Origin: Candidatus Obscuribacterales bacterium
Lineage (GTDB): Bacteria; Cyanobacteriota; Vampirovibrionia; Obscuribacterales; Obscuribacteraceae
DNA length: 64,000 nt
Direction of reading: 5' to 3'
NCBI GenBank assembly: GCA_019752635.1
Contig: JAIELX010000027.1
Coordinates: 36,246 to 100,245 of the forward strand
Position numbers and translations under genes: made by a program. Within the stretch, counting starts at the first letter, position 1, and each line of letters opens with the position of its first letter. Of the stretch, positions 28,442 through 37,327 are shown piece by piece. Below the pieces are notes generated by a model, which ran no database searches, was not told the origin of the DNA, and saw only the letters and a list, made by a program, of their open reading frames with translations.

Positions 28442-29737
28442 ATGCACGTACAGCTCCTCAGAGTTCATAACTTTCGCAACTATGACTCTGCGGCGGTGCA
28501 TTTTTCGCCGGGGCGCAACATCGTCATTGGTGATAACGCCCGTGGCAAGACGAATTTGCTCGAAGCTGTCGAAATTTGCAGTACCGGAAAATCGTATCGC
28601 GCGGATAAAGATTTTGAATTGATTTTGCGTGACCAACCCGGCGCGACCATCGAAGTGAGCTTCAGAACCGGTTCTTACGATGAAGCGATTGCGATTGAGT
28701 ACATTGCCAGCGCGACTCAAACCAAGTCAGGTGACGCCAAAGTTCGCAAGATAATCAAAGTAAACGGAGTTGTGCAACCCTCTGTGAGGGGCTTGCTGGG
28801 CAAGCTGCCGGTTGTTAGCTTTAAAAGTGCGGACTTGAATTTGTTGCGCAGCGGTCCACGATTTCGACGTGATTGGATTGATGGCATTGCCGTTCGGCTC
28901 CGCCCCGCGTTTCACGACACCCTGTCAAACCTCGCAAAAGCGCTGGCTCAGCGCAATCGCTTGCTGCGCATTATCTTTGAGCAGGGGCGCCTGACAGAAT
29001 CGGATCAGGAACAACTGTATGTGTGGGACAAGCAGTTGGCAAAATACAGCACTCTGGTGACTAAGGAGAGACTGCGGGTTTTGGCTCAACTGTTGCCGCT
29101 TGCAGAAGAGTATCAGGCAGTTTTATCGCGCAGGCATGAAAAGCTTTCCATCAATTACAGCTTTGCTGCCGGTGAGCCGGAACGAGATCTTGAGTCGGCA
29201 GAAGAGTCAACTGACGACTCTCGGGGGAATACTCAACCTGCCGCCGCGATCGCACGGATGGAAGATGTTGAGCTTGCTCGACTACTTTTGCAATTGATGA
29301 AAGAGAAGCGTCACGAGGAAATTCGCAGAAAAGTCAGTCTGGTGGGACCGCATCGTGATGACTTACTTTTTCAACTGAACGATTTTGATGCGGTGTCGTA
29401 TGCCAGTCAGGGGCAGCAACGAAGTATAGTTCTCGCTCTCAAACTGGCTGAACTGAAATTGGTGACCGAGCGAATCAATGACAGTCCGATATTGCTACTG
29501 GACGACGTTCTGGCTGAGTTGGACGTGAATCGACAAGCTCTGCTCATGTCCGCGGTTGATGATAATATGCAAACAATAGTGACTACAACGGGGCTTTCAG
29601 GATTTGGCAGGGAATGGCTGGAAGGGGCTCGCATTCTTTCGGTCGAGGCCGGACCTGTGATTGCAACCGAAGATTTTGTCGGATCAGCGGAAAAGGCTGA
29701 TCTGACGATTATGCCGAACCATGAACGGGTAAATTAA
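28442..29737 (+). CDS. recF: DNA replication and repair protein RecF
   Basis: An SMC-like ATPase that loads RecA at gaps with RecO and RecR. Walker A is GDNARGKTN, the signature is SQGQQRS and Walker B is ILLLDDVLAELD. At 431 residues it is about 60 longer than usual; an acidic insert at about 245-275 (LESAEESTDDSRGNTQ) and a C-terminal tail explain this. It follows ribF by 11 bases and precedes a kinase gene by 30 bases, and gyrB lies divergently upstream, a loose version of the common recF-gyrB neighbourhood. Confidence 0.94.
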   Translation: MHVQLLRVHNFRNYDSAAVHFSPGRNIVIGDNARGKTNLLEAVEICSTGKSYRADKDFELILRDQPGATIEVSFRTGSYDEAIAIEYIASATQTKSGDAKVRKIIKVNGVVQPSVRGLLGKLPVVSFKSADLNLLRSGPRFRRDWIDGIAVRLRPAFHDTLSNLAKALAQRNRLLRIIFEQGRLTESDQEQLYVWDKQLAKYSTLVTKERLRVLAQLLPLAEEYQAVLSRRHEKLSINYSFAAGEPERDLESAEESTDDSRGNTQPAAAIARMEDVELARLLLQLMKEKRHEEIRRKVSLVGPHRDDLLFQLNDFDAVSYASQGQQRSIVLALKLAELKLVTERINDSPILLLDDVLAELDVNRQALLMSAVDDNMQTIVTTTGLSGFGREWLEGARILSVEAGPVIATEDFVGSAEKADLTIMPNHERVN

Positions 29738-29767
29738 TATTGCTTAAGGACGCCGAATCGCGGAGAA

Positions 29768-31300
29768 TTGACTTTTAAGCGCGCCGATAAGCGCACGGGT
29801 GGCGGAGTGTCGATAGAAGACCTTACTACTACAGCAATACGCAAAATTTGCCCGGCGTGCAGCCGGGAGTTTCCAGGTTCGCTCTCAAATTGTGCCCACG
29901 ATGGTAACCCACTGTCGGTGGTGCCCACCGACCCGTACATAGGCAAGCGGCTAGCCGAGAAGTATTTCGTGGAGAAGTTGCTGGGAACCGGCGGCATGGG
30001 ACAGGTGTATCAAGCCAAACATGAGCTTATGCACAGGCGCGTGGCTATCAAAATCATGCGGGCGCAGTTCGTATCCGATCAGATGAGTGTAAAGCGTTTC
30101 AATGTCGAAGCGATTGCCCTCGGTAAACTCGAGCATCCTCACATTATTGCCACGTACGATCATGGCACCACGATTCATGGTCAACCGTACATCGTCATGG
30201 AATATCTGCAAGGTCGCAGTCTGGCGGATCTGGTCAAAGAACTGCGAGGACTCCCGGTCGGGCGTGTTATCGACGTGTTCGATCAAGTTTGTGATGCTTT
30301 GGATTACGCTCACAAGAAAGGTGTTCTGCACCGCGATTTGAAACCGGGCAACATCATGCTCACCGAAAAGGAAGGCGTATTTGATTACGTCAAAGTCGTG
30401 GATTTCGGCGTAGCTAAGCTGATGGAAGTGAACGGCGAGGAAGCGCAAAGTCTCACGCAGCAGGGAGAAGTTTGCGGCAGTCCGGTCTACATGAGTCCGG
30501 AACAGTGTCTTGGACAGTCTCTGGATAGACGCGCGGACATCTATTCCATGGGGATTGTGCTCTACGAAACGCTAACGGGCAAGCTCCCGTTAATCGGCAA
30601 GAATATGATGGAAACCATGGGCAAGCATATCCATGAAACCGCGATTCCTTTTCAACAATCTCGACCGGACCTGTACATTCCAGAGCAGCTGGAAGCTGTA
30701 ATCATGAAGGCGCTGGCGAAGAAACCCGAGCATCGGCAGCAGACGATGGCTCAGCTTCGTGCCGAGTTGATTGCCGCTGATCCTCGACCGCGCAGCGATG
30801 AGCCGGCTCACGATTCCAATTTGAACTTGAGAGCAAAAATTTCTTCGGTGCCTCTGCCGGCCGATGATAGCTCCAAGCCTCAGTCACCGGTGCCGGCCAT
30901 AGTTGCCATTTTGCTTGCGATAGCAGTTTTGGGCGGGAGTGCATTTGTGCTGTTCGGCTTACAGAAAGCGCCTGTCCCGGCTCCAGCACAAACGACCATT
31001 ACGCCCACAACCCATGCAACGCCAAGCAGCACTGCTGCGGTAACGCCGGTGGCCACTCCCGCGACGACTAACCCTCCGACTGTTGTGATTCCGACGACTA
31101 CTCCAGCAACCCCACCTCTAACCACGCTGCCGGCCGCCGGAGTTACACCACCCAAAAGGATTTTGAGACCGGCGATTCGTCCTTCCCGGAAGCCTCCGGG
31201 CGCACGCCCGGTCTCCAGACCAGCAGCCGTGCCGATCAGTAATCCCGCTGCAGAGAAGGCTCGGTTCCAAGATCTTCTGCGTTCCAAAAAAGGCCAGTAG
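29768..31300 (+). CDS. Transmembrane Ser/Thr protein kinase with N-terminal zinc ribbon
   Basis: A 510-residue Hanks-type kinase. Residues 28-43 form a zinc-ribbon-like knuckle (CPACSREFPGSLSNC). The catalytic domain at about 60-330 has GTGGMGQVYQA, VAIKIM, HRDLKPGN, DFGVAK and MSPEQC. A membrane helix lies at about 378-398 (IVAILLAIAVLGGSAFVLF), followed by a Thr/Pro-rich exported tail and an Arg/Pro-rich end with no folded domain. The TTG at 29768 comes after GGAGA; a GTG at 29810 is an alternative that still keeps the ribbon. It is 30 bases after recF and probably cotranscribed. The short unstructured outside part suggests cell-wall contact rather than ligand binding. Confidence 0.87.
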   Translation: MTFKRADKRTGGGVSIEDLTTTAIRKICPACSREFPGSLSNCAHDGNPLSVVPTDPYIGKRLAEKYFVEKLLGTGGMGQVYQAKHELMHRRVAIKIMRAQFVSDQMSVKRFNVEAIALGKLEHPHIIATYDHGTTIHGQPYIVMEYLQGRSLADLVKELRGLPVGRVIDVFDQVCDALDYAHKKGVLHRDLKPGNIMLTEKEGVFDYVKVVDFGVAKLMEVNGEEAQSLTQQGEVCGSPVYMSPEQCLGQSLDRRADIYSMGIVLYETLTGKLPLIGKNMMETMGKHIHETAIPFQQSRPDLYIPEQLEAVIMKALAKKPEHRQQTMAQLRAELIAADPRPRSDEPAHDSNLNLRAKISSVPLPADDSSKPQSPVPAIVAILLAIAVLGGSAFVLFGLQKAPVPAPAQTTITPTTHATPSSTAAVTPVATPATTNPPTVVIPTTTPATPPLTTLPAAGVTPPKRILRPAIRPSRKPPGARPVSRPAAVPISNPAAEKARFQDLLRSKKGQ

Positions 31301-31638
31301 CCGGAGTGCATGGGGGGCGGTTCGGAAGCACGGTTTCACCTCCCTTTGGGGAGTATCCTTGCATTGATGCAAAAACTAGCAAAATGGTTTGTAACGAAAC
31401 GTGTAGCGGCTGCCGTGCTCCGAGACGTTTAACATCAAAAGGTTTTCGGGTAATTGACAGCGTTTCGGGGCTCCATGCCCGGGTGCGACACGAAGACCAG
31501 ACTCGCCCTCGGGGTAGAGCCGGTACACGCGACGACCCGCGTCGTTGAACATCGATAGTGATTGATTTGCAGTTGCTACACTGGGTAAGGGGGAAGGAGG
31601 CGGATTTTGCCTCTGACGATGTTGTCAGGCCGTGGAAG
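31301..31638. other. Intergenic region ahead of the NarL-type regulator
   Basis: A 338-base stretch with no gene I can support. The frame of the following regulator is open back to a GTG at 31558, but that segment does not look like a receiver domain. A TTGACA occurs at 31454 without a good -10 partner, and a small CCTCCC/GGGGAG hairpin lies near 31331-31345. Confidence 0.4.
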
Positions 31639-32322
31639 ATGACTATAAAAATACTGCTTATAGAGGATCATCCGGTTAGCCGGACCGGCATCAAGTTCTT
31701 GCTGTCCGGGGTAGCAGATTTTGAGGTCGTCGGTGAGGGCGAGAACGGAGTCCAAGCCGTTGAACTGGCGCGGACGCTGCAACCCGACGTGGTGTTGATG
31801 GACGTCGCTATGCCGATGATGAACGGAATTGATGCCGCCAGGGCGCTTCTGCAAGAGAATTCCGGCAGAGCAAAAGTAATTATGCTAACGGCTTACGACA
31901 GCGAACAAGACATTTACGCTTCACTAACTGCCGGAGCTCACGGGTACTGCCTGAAGGATACGGATGCCGAACGACTCTGCGGCGCCATTCGATCCGTGGC
32001 TTCCGGCGACATCTGGCTGGATGCCGGTATTGCTGATAAGTTTTTGCAGGGGCTGAAATCGGCCTATCCTCCGAAGTCCTCCTCAACTGATGCCGCCCCG
32101 CAGGATACCAGCAAGAAAAGCGCTTCACAGTTGTCTGCGCGTGAGAGCGAAGTTCTGACCCTGTTGGTGCAAGGATTTTCAAATCAAGAAATAGCTAACC
32201 GATTGGTGATCGGTCGTGAGACCGTAAAAACTCACATTCGTCATATCATGGAAAAACTTGCTGTTAGCGACCGAACGCAAGCTGCTGTGAAAGCCTTGAA
32301 AGAAGGACTGATTAGCTCCTGA
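31639..32322 (+). CDS. NarL/FixJ-type response regulator
   Basis: A 227-residue response regulator. The receiver domain has IEDHP, the phospho-acceptor in VVLMDVAMPMM, Thr in LTAYDS and Lys in YCLKDTD. The LuxR-type helix-turn-helix (LSARESEVLTLLVQGFSNQEIANRL) occupies about 165-220. The ATG at 31639 starts MTIKILLIEDHP, exactly where the family begins. No histidine kinase is adjacent, so it is an orphan here. It is convergent with the btpA gene, 14 bases away. Confidence 0.9.
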   Translation: MTIKILLIEDHPVSRTGIKFLLSGVADFEVVGEGENGVQAVELARTLQPDVVLMDVAMPMMNGIDAARALLQENSGRAKVIMLTAYDSEQDIYASLTAGAHGYCLKDTDAERLCGAIRSVASGDIWLDAGIADKFLQGLKSAYPPKSSSTDAAPQDTSKKSASQLSARESEVLTLLVQGFSNQEIANRLVIGRETVKTHIRHIMEKLAVSDRTQAAVKALKEGLISS

Positions 32323-32336
32323 CTTTCTGTCGGGGC

Positions 32337-33119
32337 TCAGCGCGAACAGAGCTGCGCCAGCGCTGCCACTTTCTGCGGTTGCAGGGGATTTTGCCATCGA
32401 CCGCCTTCCTTTAAGGAGGAACCGACTATCAGTGCATCGGCGTTTGTCATAAACTCGGCGATGTTGGTTTCGTCTACTCCGGAGCCGACTAAAACTTTGC
32501 AAGCGACGGCATTGCGCACGGTGGTAACATCGACGCTTTCAGGGGCATTGCCCGTGTGGTGACCGGTGACGATCACTCCGTCTGCTTTAAAAAACTCCGC
32601 AGCCTTAGCCGTGTCGACTAAAGAGATGTCCGACGTCAACGCATGCGCCGAGTGTTTCTTCTTGATGTCGGCGAAAATTTGGATTCGTTCTGCTTTTAGT
32701 TGTGCTCGCTTTCGTATCAGTTGCGGGGCACAAGACTGGTGCAATCCTTCGTCGCCAACATGCGCGAACACATAGCCTTCTACTCTTATGAAATCTGCGG
32801 AGGCGGCGATCGCTGCGCCCAGAGCTTCTATATTCGCAGCGGCAAGCAACTGTATTCCCAACGGCAATTGAGTCTGCGCTTTCACTCGGTGCGCAGTCAC
32901 TGCCATTGCCGCTGTTGTTTCAGGATCTACAGTTCCGCGAAGATACGGTAAGTCGTGCATATTCTCGAGCATTACGGCATCGAATCCGTGACTCTTGTAG
33001 ATGACCGCTTCGCGCAGCGCCAGGTCGATAATTGTGTCGACCGAGCCGCCGTAATCAGCTGATCCTGGCAGGGGAAGTAAATGCACCATCCCTATCAGCG
33101 AGCACTTACGATTCCACAT
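32337..33119 (-). CDS. BtpA/SgcQ family TIM-barrel protein
   Basis: A 260-residue protein that matches the BtpA family: LIGMVHLLPLPGS at the start, EAVIYKSHGFDAVMLENM, and the late barrel strands DGVIVTGHHTGN and VLVGSGVDETN. In cyanobacteria BtpA supports photosystem I assembly; in other bacteria the relatives (SgcQ) sit with sugar or nucleoside genes and have no settled function. Here it is 21 bases after kynB and is the last gene of the kynurenine minus-strand operon, which suggests a catabolic role, perhaps aldolase- or phosphatase-like. Nothing in the window supports photosynthesis. Confidence 0.82.
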   Translation of the reverse strand: MWNRKCSLIGMVHLLPLPGSADYGGSVDTIIDLALREAVIYKSHGFDAVMLENMHDLPYLRGTVDPETTAAMAVTAHRVKAQTQLPLGIQLLAAANIEALGAAIAASADFIRVEGYVFAHVGDEGLHQSCAPQLIRKRAQLKAERIQIFADIKKKHSAHALTSDISLVDTAKAAEFFKADGVIVTGHHTGNAPESVDVTTVRNAVACKVLVGSGVDETNIAEFMTNADALIVGSSLKEGGRWQNPLQPQKVAALAQLCSR

Positions 33120-33140
33120 TGCTAGTATTCTCCCCGTGGC

Positions 33141-33797
33141 TCACCATTCCAGTAGCGCCGCTCGCAACGGTGAAGCTTCCAGCTCAGTAAACTTCAGCGG
33201 CATTGCCACTAGAAAATAGTCGCCTGCTTTCACTTCGGACAAGTCCAAATTCTCAAGCCAGCACATATGCGCTTGGTCGAGTGCGCGGTGTGCGTCTAAC
33301 GTTTTCGATTCAGTATTGTCGACCGAGGCGGTGTCGATACCCATAAGCCGCACTCCGCGGCGTGCCAACTCATGAACGAGGTCCGCTGAGAAGTAACTGC
33401 CCTTGCTTTCGAAGACGGTGTGATTGACATTCTCTTGCGTTCGAAAAAGCACGCGCGGAGGCAACGCTCCAATCGCATTCCACTGCGCTTCCACCATCGC
33501 CGTTGTGAGTTCGCCGTTGAAGGGCGCAACGTCGAACACGCGGCACGTGCCCACAAAAGGCTCCAGCGGGAGACCGGCGATCATATCTTTGCCGGACTCA
33601 AGGTCGCCCTTGATGTGCGATGGTGCATCGGCATGAGTGCCAACATGCGGGCTCATTGTGAAGGCTGTTAGATTGACGATGTGAGTCTGTTCGTAGGTAA
33701 GAGTTACTGCACGACTAAATGGTACGTCGCCGGGAAAACATGATGTATTCTGTTCAACCGGGCGCGATATATCGATTATTCGTTTGTAGTTGTTCAA
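33141..33797 (-). CDS. kynB: Kynurenine formamidase (arylformamidase)
   Basis: A 218-residue metal-dependent cyclase-family hydrolase that turns N-formylkynurenine into kynurenine and formate. The metal-binding signature SPHVGTHADAPSHI is present near residues 48-61, and the length matches KynB. The gene lies 12 bases after kmo and 21 bases before btpA, inside the kynurenine operon, which fixes the substrate better than the family alone. Confidence 0.92.
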   Translation of the reverse strand: MNNYKRIIDISRPVEQNTSCFPGDVPFSRAVTLTYEQTHIVNLTAFTMSPHVGTHADAPSHIKGDLESGKDMIAGLPLEPFVGTCRVFDVAPFNGELTTAMVEAQWNAIGALPPRVLFRTQENVNHTVFESKGSYFSADLVHELARRGVRLMGIDTASVDNTESKTLDAHRALDQAHMCWLENLDLSEVKAGDYFLVAMPLKFTELEASPLRAALLEW

Positions 33798-33809
33798 CTG
33801 CGACTCCCT

Positions 33810-35231
33810 CTATCTGCTGCTGACGCTCGTTCGCCTGCTGATAAGAGAATTTAGTTCTGCTGCGTGTGGCGCCAGTATCGGTGTTAACTTCGATTCAATT
33901 AACTGCAGGGCCAGCGACCGATCCAGGTTTGTTGCATCGTCCAGACCGCTGCATAGTTGGTCCAGGATCGCTTCTGAAACTTTTCCTGCCTCCAGCGCCA
34001 CTTTGTAAGGCACGTTGCTGAAGGTCACGAGAGAATAGCGGGATATATATTTATCCGGGAATTCGTTCTGCAAAACCTTCTCGGCTGCTTTGTGCATGAG
34101 GAAGCGGGCGTCGGCGACCTTGTCGCGCATCTCAACAAAATTTTCTACTGCCATATCCGCAATAGCATCAGTGTTCGTCTTTCGCAGTGCACCAAACTTG
34201 GTGAACAGTGTTTCCCAATTCACGTTGTTCAAATCGGGGAGTTGATCGAGGCAATCGGAGAAAACCGTGCAATCCTCGAAGCCGCAATTCATTCCTTGAC
34301 CGAAGAACGGGACGATACCGTGTGCCGCATCGCCCAGTAACAATGCCCGTCCGCCAACGTGCCACCGGTCGCATTTTACTGTCACCATGCGACCTGTTGG
34401 ATTTGTTTGGAATGTTTCGATCAGATCATCGATTAACGGAACTGAGTCCGGAAACTGTTCCTCAAAGAACTTGGCCACTTGCTCAGGGGTTCTTAATCGC
34501 TCGAAGGAGAGCGGTCCTTCAAACGGCAAGAACAGTGTGCACGTAAAGCTTCCCTCGAAATTTGGAAGCGCAATGAGCATGAATGTCCCGCGCGGCCAAA
34601 TATGCAATGCGTTTCGTTCTAGTTTGAAACTGTTACTTTCTCCCGGTGCGATGGTCAATTCTTTATAGCCGTAGTCGAGCACATGGTCTGTGCTGGCATG
34701 ATCGGGAAGGTTCAGCATAGCCTGCCGAATGGCGGAAGCCGAGCCGTCTGTTCCTATAACCAGGTCGTGAGTCTTATTGCTGTGCTCGCCGGAATGCTCA
34801 TCGACTAGATCAACAGCACCGGTTGCGAAATTCATTGCGCTTACTCTTTTGTTGAAAGTAATGCGCACTCGTCCGGTCTCTTCGGCACGCGTCATCAATA
34901 TTTTATTCAAAGTAGCCCGTGATATCGAATTGATGTACTCGCTATCGGTAGTTCCATAGGGTTGGAACGAGAGCTCGCTTTTAACGGAGTGAATCATTCT
35001 TCCGCGCATTGGAATTGCCTGGCTCAGGACTTCCTGGTCGAGCCCGACCAGGGCGAGCGCGTTGATACCGCGAGTCGAGATGGCCAGGTTTATGGATCTG
35101 CCGGCACTGATCTTTTCCTTACGCATGTCCGGGCGACGTTCGTAGATCTCTACGTTGAAACCGCGCTTAGCCAGCATTAAGCCTAATAGAGATCCGACCA
35201 GACCTGCTCCGACGAGTGCTACTGAAGTCAT
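33810..35231 (-). CDS. kmo: Kynurenine 3-monooxygenase
   Basis: A 473-residue FAD monooxygenase that hydroxylates kynurenine with NADPH. The Rossmann motif VALVGAGLVGSLLGLML is at the N-terminus, followed by ERRPD, then SINLAIS and RGRMIHS. The GD motif is in ALLLGDAAHGIVPFFGQGMN. The hydrophobic C-terminal part is shorter than in eukaryotic, membrane-bound forms. The start ATG overlaps the kynU stop by 4 bases, so the two are translationally coupled. Confidence 0.95.
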   Translation of the reverse strand: MTSVALVGAGLVGSLLGLMLAKRGFNVEIYERRPDMRKEKISAGRSINLAISTRGINALALVGLDQEVLSQAIPMRGRMIHSVKSELSFQPYGTTDSEYINSISRATLNKILMTRAEETGRVRITFNKRVSAMNFATGAVDLVDEHSGEHSNKTHDLVIGTDGSASAIRQAMLNLPDHASTDHVLDYGYKELTIAPGESNSFKLERNALHIWPRGTFMLIALPNFEGSFTCTLFLPFEGPLSFERLRTPEQVAKFFEEQFPDSVPLIDDLIETFQTNPTGRMVTVKCDRWHVGGRALLLGDAAHGIVPFFGQGMNCGFEDCTVFSDCLDQLPDLNNVNWETLFTKFGALRKTNTDAIADMAVENFVEMRDKVADARFLMHKAAEKVLQNEFPDKYISRYSLVTFSNVPYKVALEAGKVSEAILDQLCSGLDDATNLDRSLALQLIESKLTPILAPHAAELNSLISRRTSVSSR

Positions 35232-36592
35232 TGATTGTCACTTCCTGTGGTATCGGAGGCTTTAGTCGAGTCGGGCGCTCCTGCGGGACGATTGGCTCGG
35301 ATTAAGTCACCGAGCATAGTGGCAAAACGCCAGACGTCGGAGAATGAGTTGTACAGTGGTGCCGGTGCAACACGAACAACGTCTGGTTCTCTAAAATCGC
35401 AGACCGCTCCGGCTTCCTTGAGCGAGGAGATCAACTGCTTCGGGTTGCCGTCGAGATGCAGCGATAACTGGCAGCCTCGTGCCGCAGGATCGCGCGGCGT
35501 TATGATGCGACAAGCACCGTCGGGCAAACGGTCCAGCATGAATTCCATATACCCTGTGAGCATTTCGGACTTCTTTCGTAAGTTGGCAATGCCGGCTTTA
35601 TCGAACAGTGTCATCGACGCGTGTAGCGCTGCTAACTGAAAAATCGGCGGATTGCTAAGCTGCCATCCTTCGGCACCGACTATGGGATTGAACGACGGAC
35701 CCATCAAGAATCTTGATTGCTTGTCGTGCCCCCACCAACCGGCCAGCCGCGGGAGATCGAAATTGGAGGCGTGGCGCTCATGAACGAAGCATCCGGCAAT
35801 TCCTCCGGGACCGGCGTTGAGATACTTGTATGAACACCACACAGCAAAATCGACATTCCAGTCGTGCAATCGCATCTCAAGGTTACCGGCACCATGGGCC
35901 AGGTTGTAGCCGACGACGCATCCCTGCGCCTGCGCGGCGGCCGTTACGGACTTCATGTCGAAAGCTTGACCGGTCAAGTAGTTGCAGTTTCCCAGCATTA
36001 CCAGAGCGATACTTTCACCCTCGCTTTGCAAAATAGCCAGAATGTCTTCATGCCGAATTGTTTCTTCGCCTTCACGCGGAGTGACTTCGATAACAGCGTC
36101 GCTCGGGGCATATCCATGGAACCTGGCTTGTGAGGCTACTGCGTACTGGTCCGACGGGAACGCCGCTCCCTCGATCAAGATGCGGTAGCGGGTTTTTGTC
36201 GGTCGATAAAATGAAACCATCATCAAGTGCAAATTCACAGTAAGGCTGTTCATCACCACCACTTCATGCGGTAGTGCGCCGACGAGTCTGGCCGTGGATT
36301 CTGTCAGGTTTTCGTGATACGGCACCCACGGATACTTGGCGTGAAAATGTCCTTCAACACCGAAGTTGGCCCAGTCGTTCAACTCTTGCTCTATGTGGTC
36401 GCGTACTTTCTTTGGTTGTAGACCAAGCGAGTTACCGGACATGTAGATTACGGGGGAGCCGCTCGGACCGGGCGGAAACAAGAACTCTTCGCGAAATGGA
36501 GCCAGCGGATCGCGCTTGTCGAGCAATTGCGCGAAACCCTCGCTGTCGTCATAGGTCACCGCTTCGCGATTGCTTGTTTGGCTGCTTGTCAT
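35228..36592 (-). CDS. kynU: Kynureninase
   Basis: A 454-residue PLP enzyme that cleaves 3-hydroxykynurenine to 3-hydroxyanthranilate and alanine. The PLP lysine is in WCSYKYLNAGPGG; FPSD and MSGNSLGLQP are conserved. One position is odd: the segment usually reading DLAH, whose Asp contacts PLP (Asp250 in human KYNU), reads NLAH here (GYNLAHGAGN, codon AAC). The enzyme may still work, but this is unusual. ATG 36592 follows AGAGGATG; the stop overlaps kmo. The gap to haoA upstream is 83 bases. Confidence 0.94.
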   Translation of the reverse strand: MTSSQTSNREAVTYDDSEGFAQLLDKRDPLAPFREEFLFPPGPSGSPVIYMSGNSLGLQPKKVRDHIEQELNDWANFGVEGHFHAKYPWVPYHENLTESTARLVGALPHEVVVMNSLTVNLHLMMVSFYRPTKTRYRILIEGAAFPSDQYAVASQARFHGYAPSDAVIEVTPREGEETIRHEDILAILQSEGESIALVMLGNCNYLTGQAFDMKSVTAAAQAQGCVVGYNLAHGAGNLEMRLHDWNVDFAVWCSYKYLNAGPGGIAGCFVHERHASNFDLPRLAGWWGHDKQSRFLMGPSFNPIVGAEGWQLSNPPIFQLAALHASMTLFDKAGIANLRKKSEMLTGYMEFMLDRLPDGACRIITPRDPAARGCQLSLHLDGNPKQLISSLKEAGAVCDFREPDVVRVAPAPLYNSFSDVWRFATMLGDLIRANRPAGAPDSTKASDTTGSDNQ

Positions 36593-36675
36593 TGCATCCT
36601 CTCTGAAATGAAGCCGTTCACGTCACCAAGTTTCGAGCATCTCTAGTCGTCGCAAGATACCCGCGCTCCGGGGCA

Positions 36676-37194
36676 TTACGTGCCAGGGCGCAAAGCCCTG
36701 GTTGAGCATTGCGAGCACGTGGAATTGTTTTCGTTATCGTAAAATCGGTCAAAGACCGGTGGAAACTGCGTTTCAATGTTGGTCAAATGAAATCGTTCTT
36801 CGTACAAAGGCGTACCGCAATTCTCGCAGTACCATGCTAGCCCGTCTTGTTCGCCTTCTCGTCGCTGACGTTCGATTACCAAGCCCACTGTGCCGGCCGG
36901 GCGACGCGGCGAATGGGGGACGTTCGGCGGCAGCAGAAAAATCTCGCCCTCGCCGATCGGTAGGTCAACCGGTTTTCCTTCATCAATTACCTTCAGCACC
37001 ATATTGCCTTCTAATTGATAAAAGAATTCTTCTCCGCCGTTTATGTGGTAATCGGTTCGAGTATTGGGACCGCCGACGACCATAATGATGAATTCTCGGT
37101 CTTTCCAGACCACTTTGTTGCCGACTGGAGGCTTGAGCAGATGCCTGTTCTCGTCGATCCAGCGCTTGAAATTTATGGTGCTGAACTTGCTCAT
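36676..37194 (-). CDS. haoA: 3-hydroxyanthranilate 3,4-dioxygenase
   Basis: A 172-residue cupin that opens 3-hydroxyanthranilate to 2-amino-3-carboxymuconate semialdehyde. The Fe ligands are visible as His in DYHINGGEE, the second Glu of that segment, and His in [13 protein letters not shown]-terminal rubredoxin-like knuckle (CENC and CSQC) marks the bacterial long type. First gene of the minus-strand kynurenine operon, divergent from the RidA gene. The ATG has AGGA close upstream. Confidence 0.94.
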   Translation of the reverse strand: MSKFSTINFKRWIDENRHLLKPPVGNKVVWKDREFIIMVVGGPNTRTDYHINGGEEFFYQLEGNMVLKVIDEGKPVDLPIGEGEIFLLPPNVPHSPRRPAGTVGLVIERQRREGEQDGLAWYCENCGTPLYEERFHLTNIETQFPPVFDRFYDNENNSTCSQCSTRALRPGT

Positions 37195-37244
37195 GGTCCT
37201 GAACTCCGCTGTACGAGGTCCGAATTGCCAAGATTGTGTGTTTG

Positions 37245-37265
37245 AGTTTGCAATACTAGCAAACT
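37245..37265. promoter_or_regulatory. Inverted repeat in the divergent kynurenine promoter region (possible operator)
   Basis: AGTTTGC and GCAAACT are perfect complements separated by AATACTA, 21 bases in all. It sits in the 133-base region between the haoA and RidA start codons. Position and symmetry suggest an operator shared by both operons; no regulator gene is adjacent. Confidence 0.4.
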
Positions 37266-37283
37266 AGCTGCAAATAAGGTCCG

Positions 37284-37318
37284 GTCATTGCGATAATTGG
37301 AGCGATTTGAGCAATGAC
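37284..37318. promoter_or_regulatory. Second inverted repeat in the kynurenine promoter region
   Basis: GTCATTGC and GCAATGAC are perfect 8-base complements with 19 bases between them, ending 9 bases before the RidA ATG. It could be an operator or an mRNA hairpin that covers the RidA ribosome site. Confidence 0.35.
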
Positions 37319-37327
37319 GGTGACCAA

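Noticed and set aside
32337..33119. BtpA as a sign of photosynthesis
   Set aside because: The family is wider than photosystem assembly, and the operon context is tryptophan degradation.
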